Part shown: one piece after another, positions 6,987-15,756 of the stretch
How the letters are laid out: every line of letters begins with the position of its first letter
Numbering within the stretch: the stretch's first letter is position 1
From: Spirochaetales bacterium
Lineage (GTDB): Bacteria > Spirochaetota > Spirochaetia > DAHUYW01
DNA length: 64,000 nucleotides
Direction of reading: 5' to 3'
Assembly (NCBI GenBank): GCA_027306915.1
Contig: DAHUYW010000006.1
Span: 87,432 to 151,431, forward strand
Translations under genes and position numbers: made by a program
Notes under the pieces: model-generated
Database searches by the model: none
Told to the model about the DNA's origin: nothing
Seen by the model: the letters and a program-made list of their open reading frames with translations, nothing else

Positions 6987-9317
6987 CTACTCTCTCACCG
7001 GCTCAACCGCCCTTCGCTTTGAGGCCGAGAAGCCGCCCCATTTCGAGAAGAGAATCGAACCCGCGACAATGACGATGCTGACAACCAGGGTGATGACCGA
7101 GCCGGGGCTCGCGAGCAGCGCGCCGTTGTGGCGAATCTCGTTCAGGATGAGGAAGGGGGCGATGAGCAGCGAAACCAGGTTCACCACCTTAACCATCGAG
7201 TTGAGCGCCGGACCGGCGGTATCCTTGAGCGGATCGCCCACGGTATCGCCCACCACGGCGTTCTTGTGGGCCTCGGAGCCCTTTCCGCCGTAGTAGCCGT
7301 CCTCGATGGTCTTCTTCGCGTTATCCCAGGCTCCGCCCGAGGTCGACATGAAGACCGCAAGCATCTGCCCCGAGAGAATGATTCCGACCTGGAAGCCGCC
7401 GAGCGCCTCGACGCCGAGGGCGACGCCGACTATGACCGGCACGAGAATCGAAATGAGCGCAAGGGAGATGAGCTCGCGCTGCGCGGCAGCCGTCGAGATG
7501 CCGACTGCCTGGCCGTAGTCCGGCTTCACCTTGCCCTCCATGAGCCCGGGGATGCGGAACTGCCTTCGAACCTCTTCGACTATGAGGTTCGCGGCTCGCG
7601 CGACCGCGTCGATAAGAAGCCCGGAGAAGAGCCACGGCAGCGCTCCGCCGAGGACCAACCCGACGAAGACCTGCGGAATGTCGATGCGGATTCCGGTGTT
7701 GAAGATCTGCTTCACCGCCGCCACGCCCTGACTTATCTGGACCGCCGTGACATCGGTCAGGAAGGAGCCGAACAGGGCGACCACCGCGATGACCGCGGAG
7801 CCGATCGCCACACCTTTCGTGATGGCCTTGGTCGTGTTGCCGACCGCATCGAGGTCCGCCAGGCGCTGCTTGCCCTGGACGTCGACGTCGTTGCCGGACA
7901 TCTCCGCAATACCGTTCGCGTTATCCGAGATCGGCCCGAAGGAGTCCATGGCGACGTTGTTGCCGGTGAGGGTGAGCATTCCGATACCGGTCATGGCGAT
8001 GCCGTAAAGAATGTAGATCACCTTGTCATGGAAGTTCGCCGCCGGCTGGCCCATGTAGATGAGAACGGCAGCAAGAATTGTGAGGGCAATGATGAGCGCC
8101 TGCCACACCGCGGTCTCGAAGCCGACCGATAGCCCCTTGAGAATGAGGGTCGCCGAGCTGCTCTTCGTGGTGGCAGCGAGCGTCTTCACCGGCTTGTAGC
8201 GGGTATCGGTGAAGTACTTCGTCAGCTCATCGAGCACGATGGCGAGCACGATCCCGACCCCGACCGAAAGGAAGGCGCGGAACTCGTGCATGTAGAGCCA
8301 TGCGATGAGAAAGAAGGAAATCAGACACAGCGCGGCGGACGAGTAGAAGCCCCGGTTTATGGAGTTCATCCCGTTCGTCTCTTTCTTGCCGCCGCCTACG
8401 ATGTAGGTACCGATGATCGAGGAGAAGACTCCGATGCCTCGCACGACGAGCGGGAAGATGATCCACTTGATGTCGTGGGTGATGCTCACCAGGGTGACAC
8501 CGAGAATCAAGCCCGCAACGATGGTTACCTCGTAGGACTGGAAGATGTCGGCGGCCATGCCCGCGCAGTCGCCGACGTTGTCTCCGACAAGGTCTGCAAC
8601 GACCGCTGCGTTGCGCGGATCGTCCTCGGGGACACCGTGCTCGACCTTTCCAACCAGATCCGCCCCGATGTCCGCCGCCTTCGTGAAGATGCCTCCGCCT
8701 ACGCGCATGAAGAGCGCGATGAGCGTTCCGCCGAGCCCGAAGCCGAGGAGAACGTCAGGCGAGGCAAGCCCGAAGTAAATGAAAAGGACGGTGCCGCCGA
8801 AAAGCCCGAGGCCGTCGGTGAGCATCCCGGTGATGGTCCCTGACCGGTAGGCGATCTTAAGCGCCTCTCCAAAGCTGCGGCGGGCCGCCGAGGCGACGCG
8901 CACGTTGCCCTGCACCGCCATCCTCATGCCAAGCTGTCCGACGAGCAGCGAAAAGACGGAGCCCATGACGAAAGCGATCGCGCGTCCGAAGCCGACAATC
9001 AATCTGATCGAACCCTCGCCGTAACCGGAGAAGCGCTGGATCGCTTCCTTCGAAGGCGGGATCAGATAGACCGAGAAGAACAGTAGGATCGTCAAGACAA
9101 TGACCGTGGGAATGATGGTACGCATCTGCTTGCCGAGATAAGCATCGGCGCCGGTGCGTATCGCGTCCCATACCTCTTGCATGCGCGTGGTGCCCTTGTC
9201 TTTCCGGAGCACCTGACCTCGCAGGAACAAGGCGTACAGGAGACCGAGAATAGCAATGCCCAGAACCACCCAGATTACAATGAACTCGAATGGATGGGCA
9301 CCCGTCAACTGATACAT
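6987..9317 (-). CDS. hppA: Membrane H+-translocating pyrophosphatase
   Basis: This 776-residue, roughly 16-helix ion pump is driven by hydrolysis of pyrophosphate. The catalytic region 'DVGADLVGKVEHGVPEDDP' type motif, the second acidic motif 'NVGDCAGMAADIF' and the C-terminal 'GGAWDNAKKTIEDG' are all intact. The segment 'GNTTKAITKG' has Lys at the position that is Ala in K+-dependent enzymes, so this should be a K+-independent, proton-pumping type. ATG 9317 has AGGAGG at good spacing. It probably recovers energy from biosynthetic PPi, complementing the Ech hydrogenase. Confidence 0.95.
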   Translation of the reverse strand: MYQLTGAHPFEFIVIWVVLGIAILGLLYALFLRGQVLRKDKGTTRMQEVWDAIRTGADAYLGKQMRTIIPTVIVLTILLFFSVYLIPPSKEAIQRFSGYGEGSIRLIVGFGRAIAFVMGSVFSLLVGQLGMRMAVQGNVRVASAARRSFGEALKIAYRSGTITGMLTDGLGLFGGTVLFIYFGLASPDVLLGFGLGGTLIALFMRVGGGIFTKAADIGADLVGKVEHGVPEDDPRNAAVVADLVGDNVGDCAGMAADIFQSYEVTIVAGLILGVTLVSITHDIKWIIFPLVVRGIGVFSSIIGTYIVGGGKKETNGMNSINRGFYSSAALCLISFFLIAWLYMHEFRAFLSVGVGIVLAIVLDELTKYFTDTRYKPVKTLAATTKSSSATLILKGLSVGFETAVWQALIIALTILAAVLIYMGQPAANFHDKVIYILYGIAMTGIGMLTLTGNNVAMDSFGPISDNANGIAEMSGNDVDVQGKQRLADLDAVGNTTKAITKGVAIGSAVIAVVALFGSFLTDVTAVQISQGVAAVKQIFNTGIRIDIPQVFVGLVLGGALPWLFSGLLIDAVARAANLIVEEVRRQFRIPGLMEGKVKPDYGQAVGISTAAAQRELISLALISILVPVIVGVALGVEALGGFQVGIILSGQMLAVFMSTSGGAWDNAKKTIEDGYYGGKGSEAHKNAVVGDTVGDPLKDTAGPALNSMVKVVNLVSLLIAPFLILNEIRHNGALLASPGSVITLVVSIVIVAGSILFSKWGGFSASKRRAVEPVRE

Positions 9318-9505
9318 AGCTTTGCCTCCTGGCAGTTAGTAAACAGGCACGTGGTTTTGAGTTGGCTTGAAAGGAGAAATTAGTTCCTCGATCTCGGGAA
9401 CCGAGCGCAGCATATCCTGAATTTCTCCAAAGGGCAAGGGCCGGAGGAAATATGCGGGCTGTGGAGGGCCGCCGGTACCGACCAACGGCCGCTCCTGCGG
9501 CGCGC

Positions 9506-10207
9506 CTACTCGATCGCGGCGAGCGCAAGCTCGGCCATGCGACCGAAGCCGGTTTGGCGCTCTTCGCTTGTGGTCTCGTCTCCGGTCACGAGGCTGTCGC
9601 TCACGGTGAGAATGGTCAGCGCCTCCGCCCCGTGCCTGCTCGCGAGCGTGTAGAGAGCCGAGGTTTCCATCTCGATCGCGAGCACCCCGTAGGTTGCCCA
9701 CATTCGCCACCCGTCGGGGTCGTCGGGATAGAAGGAATCGCTCGAAAGAACGCCGCCGGCCGTCACGGGGAGACTCAGCCGCTCGGCTGCTGCAAGCGCC
9801 TTGCGAAAGAGCGAAAAGCTCGCGGTCGGCGCGAAGTCCATCCCGCGGAAGCGCAGCCGGTTCATCGACGAGTCGGTCGAGGCGCTCATCGCGATCACGA
9901 GATCGCGAACCCGCAAGCTCGGTTGGATCGAGCCGCAGGTGCCGATGCGAATAAGCTGCTTCGCTCCGTAATCGGCGATGAGCTCGCTTGCGTAGATAGC
10001 GAGGGAAGGCTGTCCCATTCCCGTTCCCTGCACGGACACCCGCTTGCCCTTCCATGTGCCGGTGAAGCCGAGCATTCCCCGCACCTCGTTGTAGCAGACG
10101 GCGCCCTCGAGGTAGCGCTCCGCAACGAAACGTGCCCGCAAGGGGTCGCCCGGAAGGAGGACCGTCTCTGCAATCGCCCCGCGCGGGGCTCCGATGTGAA
10201 TGCTCAT
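9506..10207 (-). CDS. deoD: Purine nucleoside phosphorylase, DeoD type
   Basis: This 233-residue protein belongs to the hexameric DeoD family, which phosphorolyses purine (deoxy)nucleosides to base and (deoxy)ribose-1-phosphate. The N-terminus '[25 protein letters not shown]', the 'GTGMG' phosphate loop and '[13 protein letters not shown]' with the nucleoside-binding Glu-Met-Glu are characteristic. Catalytic Asp is in '[12 protein letters not shown]'. There is no Shine-Dalgarno sequence before ATG 10207; a TATGAT -10 box ends 8 bases upstream, so the transcript is probably leaderless. Confidence 0.94.
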   Translation of the reverse strand: MSIHIGAPRGAIAETVLLPGDPLRARFVAERYLEGAVCYNEVRGMLGFTGTWKGKRVSVQGTGMGQPSLAIYASELIADYGAKQLIRIGTCGSIQPSLRVRDLVIAMSASTDSSMNRLRFRGMDFAPTASFSLFRKALAAAERLSLPVTAGGVLSSDSFYPDDPDGWRMWATYGVLAIEMETSALYTLASRHGAEALTILTVSDSLVTGDETTSEERQTGFGRMAELALAAIE

Positions 10208-10215
10208 GGAAGGAG

Positions 10216-10244
10216 ATCATAGCGGCGGGCCGGCAGCAGGACAA
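10216..10244 (-). promoter_or_regulatory. deoD promoter placing the start codon at the RNA 5' end
   Basis: On the minus strand TTGTCC, a 17-base spacer and TATGAT are followed by 8 bases and then the deoD ATG. Transcription would start at or next to the start codon. Confidence 0.55.
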
Positions 10245-10276
10245 GCAGGGCCTTGTGTGAGCGCGTGGGGCATGGT

Positions 10277-10732
10277 ATGAGATTCTCCATGCTGCTACCC
10301 ATCGCCCTCATCGCCGCCGTCGTTACCCAGATCCTCTGCCAGCTCTTCAAGGTCTTCTATTACTCGGCGAAGACCGGCTCGCTCAGCTTCAAGTATTTCG
10401 TCACCTCCGGCGGAATGCCGAGCTCGCATTCGGCCTTCGTGACTGCGCTCGGAGTCGCGCTCGCCATCCATGACGGGATCGCTTCGGACGCCTTCGCGGT
10501 GGCCGTTGTCTTCGGCTTCATCGTCATGCACGACGCCTATCGGCTGCGGGGAACCGTCGAGAAGCAGTCGAGGCTCCTGAAGGTGCTCCTTGCGGATCGG
10601 CCCGCTGAAGCGGAAGAGCTCCCCGAGATGCTCGGCCATACCCTTCCGGAAATCGCGGTAGGCATCGTCGCCGGAGCCGCAGTGGGGGCAGGAACGACCC
10701 TTCTCCTCGAGCTGCTTTTCGTTGCGCGGTAG
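10277..10732 (+). CDS. Divergent PAP2 family membrane protein (DUF212, YuiD-like)
   Basis: This 151-residue membrane protein belongs to the family related to PAP2 phosphatases but shorter. The conserved core 'SGGMPSSHSAFVTALGVALA' resembles the phosphatase SGH-type motif, and 'VMHDAYRLRGTVEKQS' is the family's second signature. Start ATG 10277 is chosen over a TTG 24 bases upstream because it matches the family N-terminus. Biochemical function is not established for the family; phosphatase activity on lipid phosphates is only a guess. Confidence 0.85.
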   Translation: MRFSMLLPIALIAAVVTQILCQLFKVFYYSAKTGSLSFKYFVTSGGMPSSHSAFVTALGVALAIHDGIASDAFAVAVVFGFIVMHDAYRLRGTVEKQSRLLKVLLADRPAEAEELPEMLGHTLPEIAVGIVAGAAVGAGTTLLLELLFVAR

Positions 10733-10818
10733 CCCTACGCGCGGCGCCAGCCCGTGCCGCGGCGCCGAGCCCGAGAGCCCTCCGGGAAGCGCTCTTCTAC
10801 GGGAATCTCGATAACCCG

Positions 10819-11526
10819 CTAGTACACCTTGTAGGGCTCGATGCGGTCGAGCTTCAGCTTCACGGTAACCGTCGTGAAATACTTCGCCGATTCGATAATG
10901 GTCGAGGGTGAGCCCTCGAGGGCCACCTCGCCTCTGACCTCCCGCGGCCGATTGTAGACCCTCGCACGAAGGTAGCCCCGGATCGCCTCCTTGATCGCGT
11001 CGCGGTAGGACGCGAGCTTCTGGGGAAAGCCGCCGTAGTAGCTCCCGCTGCCGCGGCCGCTTGCGGTCGGAAAGAGGTTGCTGTCCCAGGACTGCTTCCA
11101 GCGCTCCTGAAAGGGAGCGAGGCTGTAGAGAAGGCTCGCGAATAGGCGAGAGCCGTCGGTTCGGGTCTGCAGCACGTGCAGCCCGGGATCTCCCCAGGGG
11201 ATCTCTGCGACCGGGGTAAGCTTGAAGCGGTCGGCAACGCCCCGCGCGGGATCGGCGGGAGTGTAGACGAAGTCGAAGCCATAGAGCATTCCGCCAAAGA
11301 CGAACTGCGCCTCGGTAAGAATCTGTTTGATTGCCGCGTCCTTCGGCAGGGGGTAGGTCTGTCCCGGCTCCTGCACGAGGGGATCGAGCTCGCACCACAG
11401 CTGGGCGACCAGGAAATCACTGCGGAGGCTCTGGCCGAAGAGCGACTGGCTGCCGGCCGCCGCGCACAGGAACACGACGGCGAGGAGCAGGGTGGCGGCT
11501 CGATGCGACTGCCGACCGGGTGACAT
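10819..11526 (-). CDS. Exported protein of unknown function
   Basis: I do not recognise this 235-residue protein. It starts with a signal peptide (Arg/His-rich start, hydrophobic 'ATLLLAVVFLCAAAGSQSLFG') and continues as a soluble domain with 'AQFVFGGMLYGFDFVYTPAD' and a C-terminal Lys-rich beta segment ending 'KLKLDRIEPYKVY'. It lies 10 bases after the rhomboid protease stop, so the two are probably co-transcribed. A periplasmic or outer-membrane-associated role is inferred from the signal peptide. It might be a substrate or partner of the rhomboid, but nothing in the sequence proves this. Confidence 0.7.
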   Translation of the reverse strand: MSPGRQSHRAATLLLAVVFLCAAAGSQSLFGQSLRSDFLVAQLWCELDPLVQEPGQTYPLPKDAAIKQILTEAQFVFGGMLYGFDFVYTPADPARGVADRFKLTPVAEIPWGDPGLHVLQTRTDGSRLFASLLYSLAPFQERWKQSWDSNLFPTASGRGSGSYYGGFPQKLASYRDAIKEAIRGYLRARVYNRPREVRGEVALEGSPSTIIESAKYFTTVTVKLKLDRIEPYKVY

Positions 11527-11536
11527 CGGGGGCGGC

Positions 11537-12181
11537 TCACCGCATCGATCGATCGCCGAGAAAGACCCGCACGGGGTTGACCCCTACCCGCCCCAAGAGG
11601 TACAGGTAGGCGATCCCGAAGCCGGCAAGGTGGGTAAGGTGGGCCACGCCGGCGCTGAAGCTGAAGATCTGGGAGAACAGCTCGATGAGCGCGTAGATCA
11701 CCACGAGGAGCGGCGCCCGGATCGGGATGAGCCCAAAAACGTAAATCATCGAGTCGGGAAAGAAGGTGGCATAGGCGAGAAGAACCGCGAAGATCGCACC
11801 CGAAGCGCCGAGCAAGATCACCGTGTAGGCGCCCGAAAGCACGTAGATCACGAACGAGACAACCCCGGCCCCGATTCCAGAGATGAAATAGAACAGCAGG
11901 AACTCCGAGCTCCCCATCCGTCGCTCCACCTGGGGGCCGAAGAAGAAAAGACCGAGCATGTTGAATAGAATGTGGGTAATGTTCGCGTGGACGAACATAT
12001 AGGTGACGAACTCCCAATAGGCGTTCGCCCCAAGGATGAGCGCCGGAACCATGGCGAGCGGGACGCGGCTGTTCGGCACGAGATAGTTCAGGAGAAAGAC
12101 CAGGATGTTCGCCGCGATGAGCCAGAGCGTCGCATTGTAGAAGGTGTAGGGAAGCGGGCGTCGTATGAGATTGGTCGCCAT
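11537..12181 (-). CDS. Rhomboid family intramembrane serine protease
   Basis: This 214-residue protein with six predicted helices is a rhomboid. The catalytic Ser is in 'LGASGAIFAVLLAYATFF' and the catalytic His in 'VAHLTHLAGFGIAYLYLLG'; the oxyanion-side His/Asn motif is visible as 'FVHANITHILFNMLGLFFFG'. It cleaves transmembrane proteins within or near the bilayer. A weak -10 like TATTTT lies 6 bases before the ATG, and no ribosome site is seen, so it too may be leaderless. The next gene downstream is an exported protein of unknown function. Confidence 0.9.
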   Translation of the reverse strand: MATNLIRRPLPYTFYNATLWLIAANILVFLLNYLVPNSRVPLAMVPALILGANAYWEFVTYMFVHANITHILFNMLGLFFFGPQVERRMGSSEFLLFYFISGIGAGVVSFVIYVLSGAYTVILLGASGAIFAVLLAYATFFPDSMIYVFGLIPIRAPLLVVIYALIELFSQIFSFSAGVAHLTHLAGFGIAYLYLLGRVGVNPVRVFLGDRSMR

Positions 12182-12245
12182 GCCGTCAAAATACGAGTTT
12201 CGCCCCTAAAATTCAAGGCGCACGGCGCATCAGCGAGGGGGCGCC

Positions 12246-13271
12246 TTAGAAATCCTCAAACAGGTGCACGATGAGATCGCGCGCTTCGCCTGCTCCAAAC
12301 CCCTCGCGGATACCGGCGGTCGCTTTTCCCCGCATCGTTTCGGCGACTGCCCGCGCCGATTCGATACTCCTCGAGCTCTCGAGAAGGGCTATGGCCTCCT
12401 CGACGGCCAGGGAGTCCGGCCCCTCCGCTTCGGCCCGCCTGAAGCAGTTCCGGATGCGGGCGGCACCCTCGGGGTGCTCGAGCAGGTGGATGATCACAGG
12501 TAGGCTCTTCTTGCCCTCGACTATGTCGTCTCCCCGCCGCTTGCCCGGGTTTCCTACGGTGAGGTTCTTCACGTCATCGAGGATCTGAAACGCGACTCCC
12601 ATCTCCTCGCAGATGTCGCCGAGGCGCTCCGCCTGCTGGATGGTGCCGCCGCCGGCCGCAACCCCCAGGCGAGCGGCGAGGCGTGCAAGCGAGCCGGTCT
12701 TGAAACGGCACATCTGGAGATACTCGGTGCGGCTAGGCGTGTAGTCATGGTCGCGATGCCACTGGATGTCCAACCCCTGGCCGAAGTGCAGCCGCCGCAT
12801 GTCTTCCGTATAGTAGCGGTAGAAAAGCGCCTTCTCTTCGGGCGAAAAAGGGCCGTCGTCGATGACAACCGTCGGCAGAAAATAGAGAAGATTGCCCGAG
12901 TTGATCGCCATGTCCTCGCCATAGATGACGTGGATCGAGGGCCCGCCGCGGCGCCAATCGGCTCGATCCTCGATGTCGTCGATGATGAGGCTACCGTTGT
13001 GAGGAAGCTCGACCAGCGGCGCAAGTGGGAGGGAGCGATCTCCCCCGCCGACGACCTCGCAGGCGAGCTGCATGAGCATCGGCCGCCATCGCTTCCCGCC
13101 GCGGTCGATGAGGTCCCGCGCCGGCTTCACTATGTTTTCATACGACGCCAGGCCTCCCGGCTCTTTCAAGCCGGCCGAGCGCCTTAGCCAGGGGGAGTCC
13201 ACCACCGGAGGGAGGGCGGATCGCAGTGCCTCTTCTATCTTGTCCAAGCGCAAGCTATACTGTCGCTTCAT
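12246..13271 (-). CDS. Polyprenyl diphosphate synthase
   Basis: This 341-residue trans-isoprenyl synthase makes linear prenyl diphosphates from IPP and an allylic primer. The first aspartate-rich motif is intact ('DDIED'), while the second reads 'DDVKN', with Asn replacing the usual last Asp. 'GGKRWRPML' and 'DDIVEGKKSLPVI' are also family features. I chose ATG 13271 with AAAGGG upstream; a 21-codon longer start would overlap the divergent rlmE gene. Chain length cannot be read from the sequence with confidence. Confidence 0.85.
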   Translation of the reverse strand: MKRQYSLRLDKIEEALRSALPPVVDSPWLRRSAGLKEPGGLASYENIVKPARDLIDRGGKRWRPMLMQLACEVVGGGDRSLPLAPLVELPHNGSLIIDDIEDRADWRRGGPSIHVIYGEDMAINSGNLLYFLPTVVIDDGPFSPEEKALFYRYYTEDMRRLHFGQGLDIQWHRDHDYTPSRTEYLQMCRFKTGSLARLAARLGVAAGGGTIQQAERLGDICEEMGVAFQILDDVKNLTVGNPGKRRGDDIVEGKKSLPVIIHLLEHPEGAARIRNCFRRAEAEGPDSLAVEEAIALLESSRSIESARAVAETMRGKATAGIREGFGAGEARDLIVHLFEDF

Positions 13272-13326
13272 CCCTTTAAGAGAATCTATGAGAGGTCGGG
13301 ATGAGTCAAGGCATTGGGCGGTGCGT

Positions 13327-13947
13327 ATGGCCAACGAGTATTCGCAAGGCCCGGACTATTGGGCGACGAAAGCCCGCAAGCAGGGCTATCCCGCCCGCTC
13401 GGTCTACAAGCTCGAGGAGATCGACGAGCGCTTTGGCCTCATCCGCCGCGGGATGAGCATCCTCGATCTTGGCGCCGCCCCCGGAAGCTGGAGCCTCTAT
13501 GCGCTTCGAGCACTTAAAGGGACAGGCTCGGTCACCGCAGTCGATCTGAAGGCCCTTTCGCTTCCTGAGCTCTCCCGCGCAGCCAACTTTCTCGCAATCC
13601 AGGGCGACCTGCTCGAAGAGGAGATGGTCACCAGGCTTCGCGAGCGCGCCCCCTACAAGCTCATAATGAGCGACGCAGCCCCCGATACCACCGGCAACCG
13701 CACCGTCGATACCGGCCGCTCGGCCGCCATCGTGCGGCGGGTGATCGATCTCGCCGATCTCCTGCTCGCCCCCGGAGGCTGTCTCGTTGTCAAGCTCTTC
13801 CAGGGAGGAGAGGAAAGGGATATCCTTGCGGAGGTGCGCGAGCGTTTCCAATCCGCGCGGAATTTCAAACCGAAGGCAAGCAGGAAGATTTCGTTCGAAA
13901 CTTACTGCATCGGAGTGGATTTTCACGCATCGGCGGCTCCGGCGTGA
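13327..13947 (+). CDS. rlmE: 23S rRNA 2'-O-ribose methyltransferase RlmE (FtsJ/RrmJ)
   Basis: This 206-residue SAM-dependent methyltransferase modifies U2552 of 23S rRNA in the E. coli orthologue. The SAM motif 'ILDLGAAPGSWSLYAL' and the K-D-K-E catalytic set are visible: Lys in 'ARSVYKLEEID', Asp in 'IMSDAAPDTTGN', Lys in 'CLVVKLFQGG', Glu near the C-terminus. Start ATG 13327 gives the conserved N-terminal 'YWATKARKQGYPARS'. It is divergent from the polyprenyl synthase gene with a short shared upstream region. Confidence 0.92.
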   Translation: MANEYSQGPDYWATKARKQGYPARSVYKLEEIDERFGLIRRGMSILDLGAAPGSWSLYALRALKGTGSVTAVDLKALSLPELSRAANFLAIQGDLLEEEMVTRLRERAPYKLIMSDAAPDTTGNRTVDTGRSAAIVRRVIDLADLLLAPGGCLVVKLFQGGEERDILAEVRERFQSARNFKPKASRKISFETYCIGVDFHASAAPA

Positions 13948-14010
13948 AGAGGCGGCGCCGATAATGAAGCTTTCGGCGACCGCTGCCGACCATCAACACT
14001 GAGAGGCATC

Positions 14011-14787
14011 ATGGGGTACAACCGGAAGAACATGAAGCTCACCGTCGTCCTGCCTGCGGCGGGGCTTCTCTTTGCCTCCTGCACCACCTTCCCGATCCAG
14101 TCGGGTCTCTTTCAGCTCTCGGGATTCTCGTTAACCGGTGCCCGTACGGCGCCGAAGGCTGTTCAACCCGATCCGGCCGCCGTGGGGAAGGGGATTAGTG
14201 ATCCGGCAGCGGGAGCGATTTCGGGACGCGCCCTCTTGCCCGTCCAGGCGCGACTCCTCGCCGGGGCGCACTACTTTCTCGGGAAAACCGAGCTGGTCTG
14301 GGCCGGGCGCTCCTACACCTACGACTGCACCGGAACGATCCTTGCGATCTACGCCTACGCCGGCATCGATCTGGCGGACCGCTTTAACCACTACACCGGC
14401 AACGGAGTTCAGCGCCTTTACAAGATCATGAGGCGCCACGATTTGCTTTCCTCGACTCATTTTCCGCAGGTTGGAGACATCGTTTTTTGGGACAACACCT
14501 ACGATGCGAACGGGAACGGACTGTGGGACGATCCTCTCACCCACGCAGGGATGGTCGTCGCGGTGACGCCGAGCGGCGAGATAAGCTACATCCACCAGAA
14601 CTACGCAAAGGGCATAATCATAGAGAAGATGAATCTCATCCATCCGGACGTCTACACCGAGGTGGAGGGGGACACGACCGTCCTCGTGAATTCTCCTATG
14701 CGCATGCGCGGTCAGCCGCCTGGACCCGACTGGCTCTCCGGCCAGCTTTTCAAGGTGTTCGGAAAGGGTTATCTCCTGGCGGGTTGA
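14011..14787 (+). CDS. CHAP/NlpC-P60-like cysteine peptidase lipoprotein
   Basis: This 258-residue secreted protein has a lipobox 'LLFASC' near residue 28, so it is probably a lipoprotein. The C-terminal two thirds look like a papain-fold amidase: Cys in 'YTYDCTGTILAIYAYAG' as nucleophile, then 'GDIVFWDNTYDANGNGLWDDPLTHAGMVV' with the His, which is a CHAP or NlpC/P60 arrangement. Such enzymes usually cut peptidoglycan peptides. The acidic 'DANGNGLWDD' insertion resembles a Ca2+-binding loop. ATG 14011 follows GAGAGG. A TetR regulator gene follows 12 bases later. Confidence 0.72.
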   Translation: MGYNRKNMKLTVVLPAAGLLFASCTTFPIQSGLFQLSGFSLTGARTAPKAVQPDPAAVGKGISDPAAGAISGRALLPVQARLLAGAHYFLGKTELVWAGRSYTYDCTGTILAIYAYAGIDLADRFNHYTGNGVQRLYKIMRRHDLLSSTHFPQVGDIVFWDNTYDANGNGLWDDPLTHAGMVVAVTPSGEISYIHQNYAKGIIIEKMNLIHPDVYTEVEGDTTVLVNSPMRMRGQPPGPDWLSGQLFKVFGKGYLLAG

Positions 14788-14799
14788 AAGGAGGGACCG

Positions 14800-15387
14800 A
14801 TGGCAAGAATGAAGGATGAGTCGAAGCGAGCGGCCATCCTGCTGTCCTCCAAGATGCTCTTTTCGCACAAGGGATTCTACAACACCTCGATCTCCGACAT
14901 CGTGAGGGAGACCGGACTGCCCGTCGGGACGATCTACACCTATTTCCGCAGCAAGGACGACATCGTCCAAGACATCGTCAAGGAGGGATGGGAGGAGTTC
15001 TATACCCGGCTCGAGCGCGCGCTACGAGAGACGCCGAGCCCCGAAGAGAGGTTCCGCCTTCTCATCGACGAGTTCATCCCGGAGCTCCTTGGCGATCTCG
15101 ACTTCATCAACATCCTGCTCTCTGAGGCGTTGAGCTACACCCGAATCGAGGAGAAGATCGAGAAGATCACCGACCTCGTCTTCGGGCTTCTCGCCTCGCT
15201 CACCACCGACTCCGGCGCGCTCAGAGGTCTCGCGCGCCGCGACGTGGAGGCGCTTCTCGCGATCTTCTTCATGGGGATCTTGAGCGCGGTCAAGCTGGCT
15301 CGGACCAGCTCGATCTCGATGACCACCGAGGACATCCTCGGCTCGGTCAAGAAGGTGATCCAAAGCTCGCTCCGCATTGCGCTGTAG
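14800..15387 (+). CDS. TetR/AcrR family transcriptional regulator
   Basis: This 195-residue regulator has an N-terminal helix-turn-helix: 'SKMLFSHKGFYNTSISDIVRETGLPVGTIYTYFRSKDDIV' at residues about 20-60 is a textbook TetR DNA-binding domain. The C-terminal ligand domain is not assignable. AAAGGAGGG precedes ATG 14800. It follows the CHAP-like lipoprotein gene by 12 bases and is probably in the same transcript. The ligand and target are unknown. Confidence 0.92.
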   Translation: MARMKDESKRAAILLSSKMLFSHKGFYNTSISDIVRETGLPVGTIYTYFRSKDDIVQDIVKEGWEEFYTRLERALRETPSPEERFRLLIDEFIPELLGDLDFINILLSEALSYTRIEEKIEKITDLVFGLLASLTTDSGALRGLARRDVEALLAIFFMGILSAVKLARTSSISMTTEDILGSVKKVIQSSLRIAL

Positions 15388-15414
15388 CCGCGCATCCGCT
15401 CGCGTCCCCCTATG

Positions 15415-15440
15415 GGCCCTTCAGCGCTCCATGAAGGGCC
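15415..15440. repeat. 9-bp perfect inverted repeat after the TetR gene
   Basis: GGCCCTTCA and TGAAGGGCC arms flank an 8-base loop. It lies 28 bases after the TetR stop and overlaps the end of the YCII-like remnant. No T-run follows on either strand, so terminator function is possible but not shown. Confidence 0.5.
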
Positions 15441-15582
15441 TCACCTCGATTGCACCGAAGGCGGCGACCGGATGCTTGGAGGCGACCTCGATCGCCTCTT
15501 CGAGACTGGAGCACTCCATCAGATCGAAGCCGACCACCTCATAGTCGCTCCAAATCGGCGGAATTCGACATACGTGGTGCGG
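15421..15582 (-). pseudogene. Truncated YCII-family protein remnant
   Basis: On the minus strand a frame ending at 15421 reads 'YEVVGFDLMECSSLEEAI', then Glu-Val-Ala-Ser-Lys-His-Pro and 'GAIEVRPFMER' before its stop. This matches the C-terminal half of YCII/DGPF-domain proteins ('..DLDEAIEWA...P....G.IEVRP'). Upstream the frame meets TAA at 15583-15585 and 15595-15597 and no N-terminal half is found. It is best read as a decayed gene. The 369-base gap between the TetR and GH2 genes holds this remnant, the inverted repeat above and nothing else that I can identify. Confidence 0.6.
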
Positions 15583-15756
15583 TTAGCCGGGAATTTATCT
15601 CCCCTGGGCCTAGCAGCTTCCGGGAGCAGCAAGAAGGTCAGCCGCGGCGGCCGAGACGAGGAGCCGGCTGCCCTCGAGAGCCCTGGATAGAGAGGGGAAA
15701 AGGGCCTATCGTTCGGCCAAGAGCCGTCCACGACCGAATGAGGAGTGAGCCCGACC

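Noticed and set aside
7128..8132. A 334-codon open frame antisense to hppA, and many similar long antisense frames elsewhere
   Set aside because: High GC at third codon positions opens long shadow frames. The translations are Arg/Asp/His-rich, show no family motif and lie wholly inside well-supported genes.
13272..13334. Longer N-terminus for the polyprenyl synthase
   Set aside because: It would overlap the divergent rlmE start and its 21 residues show no family similarity.
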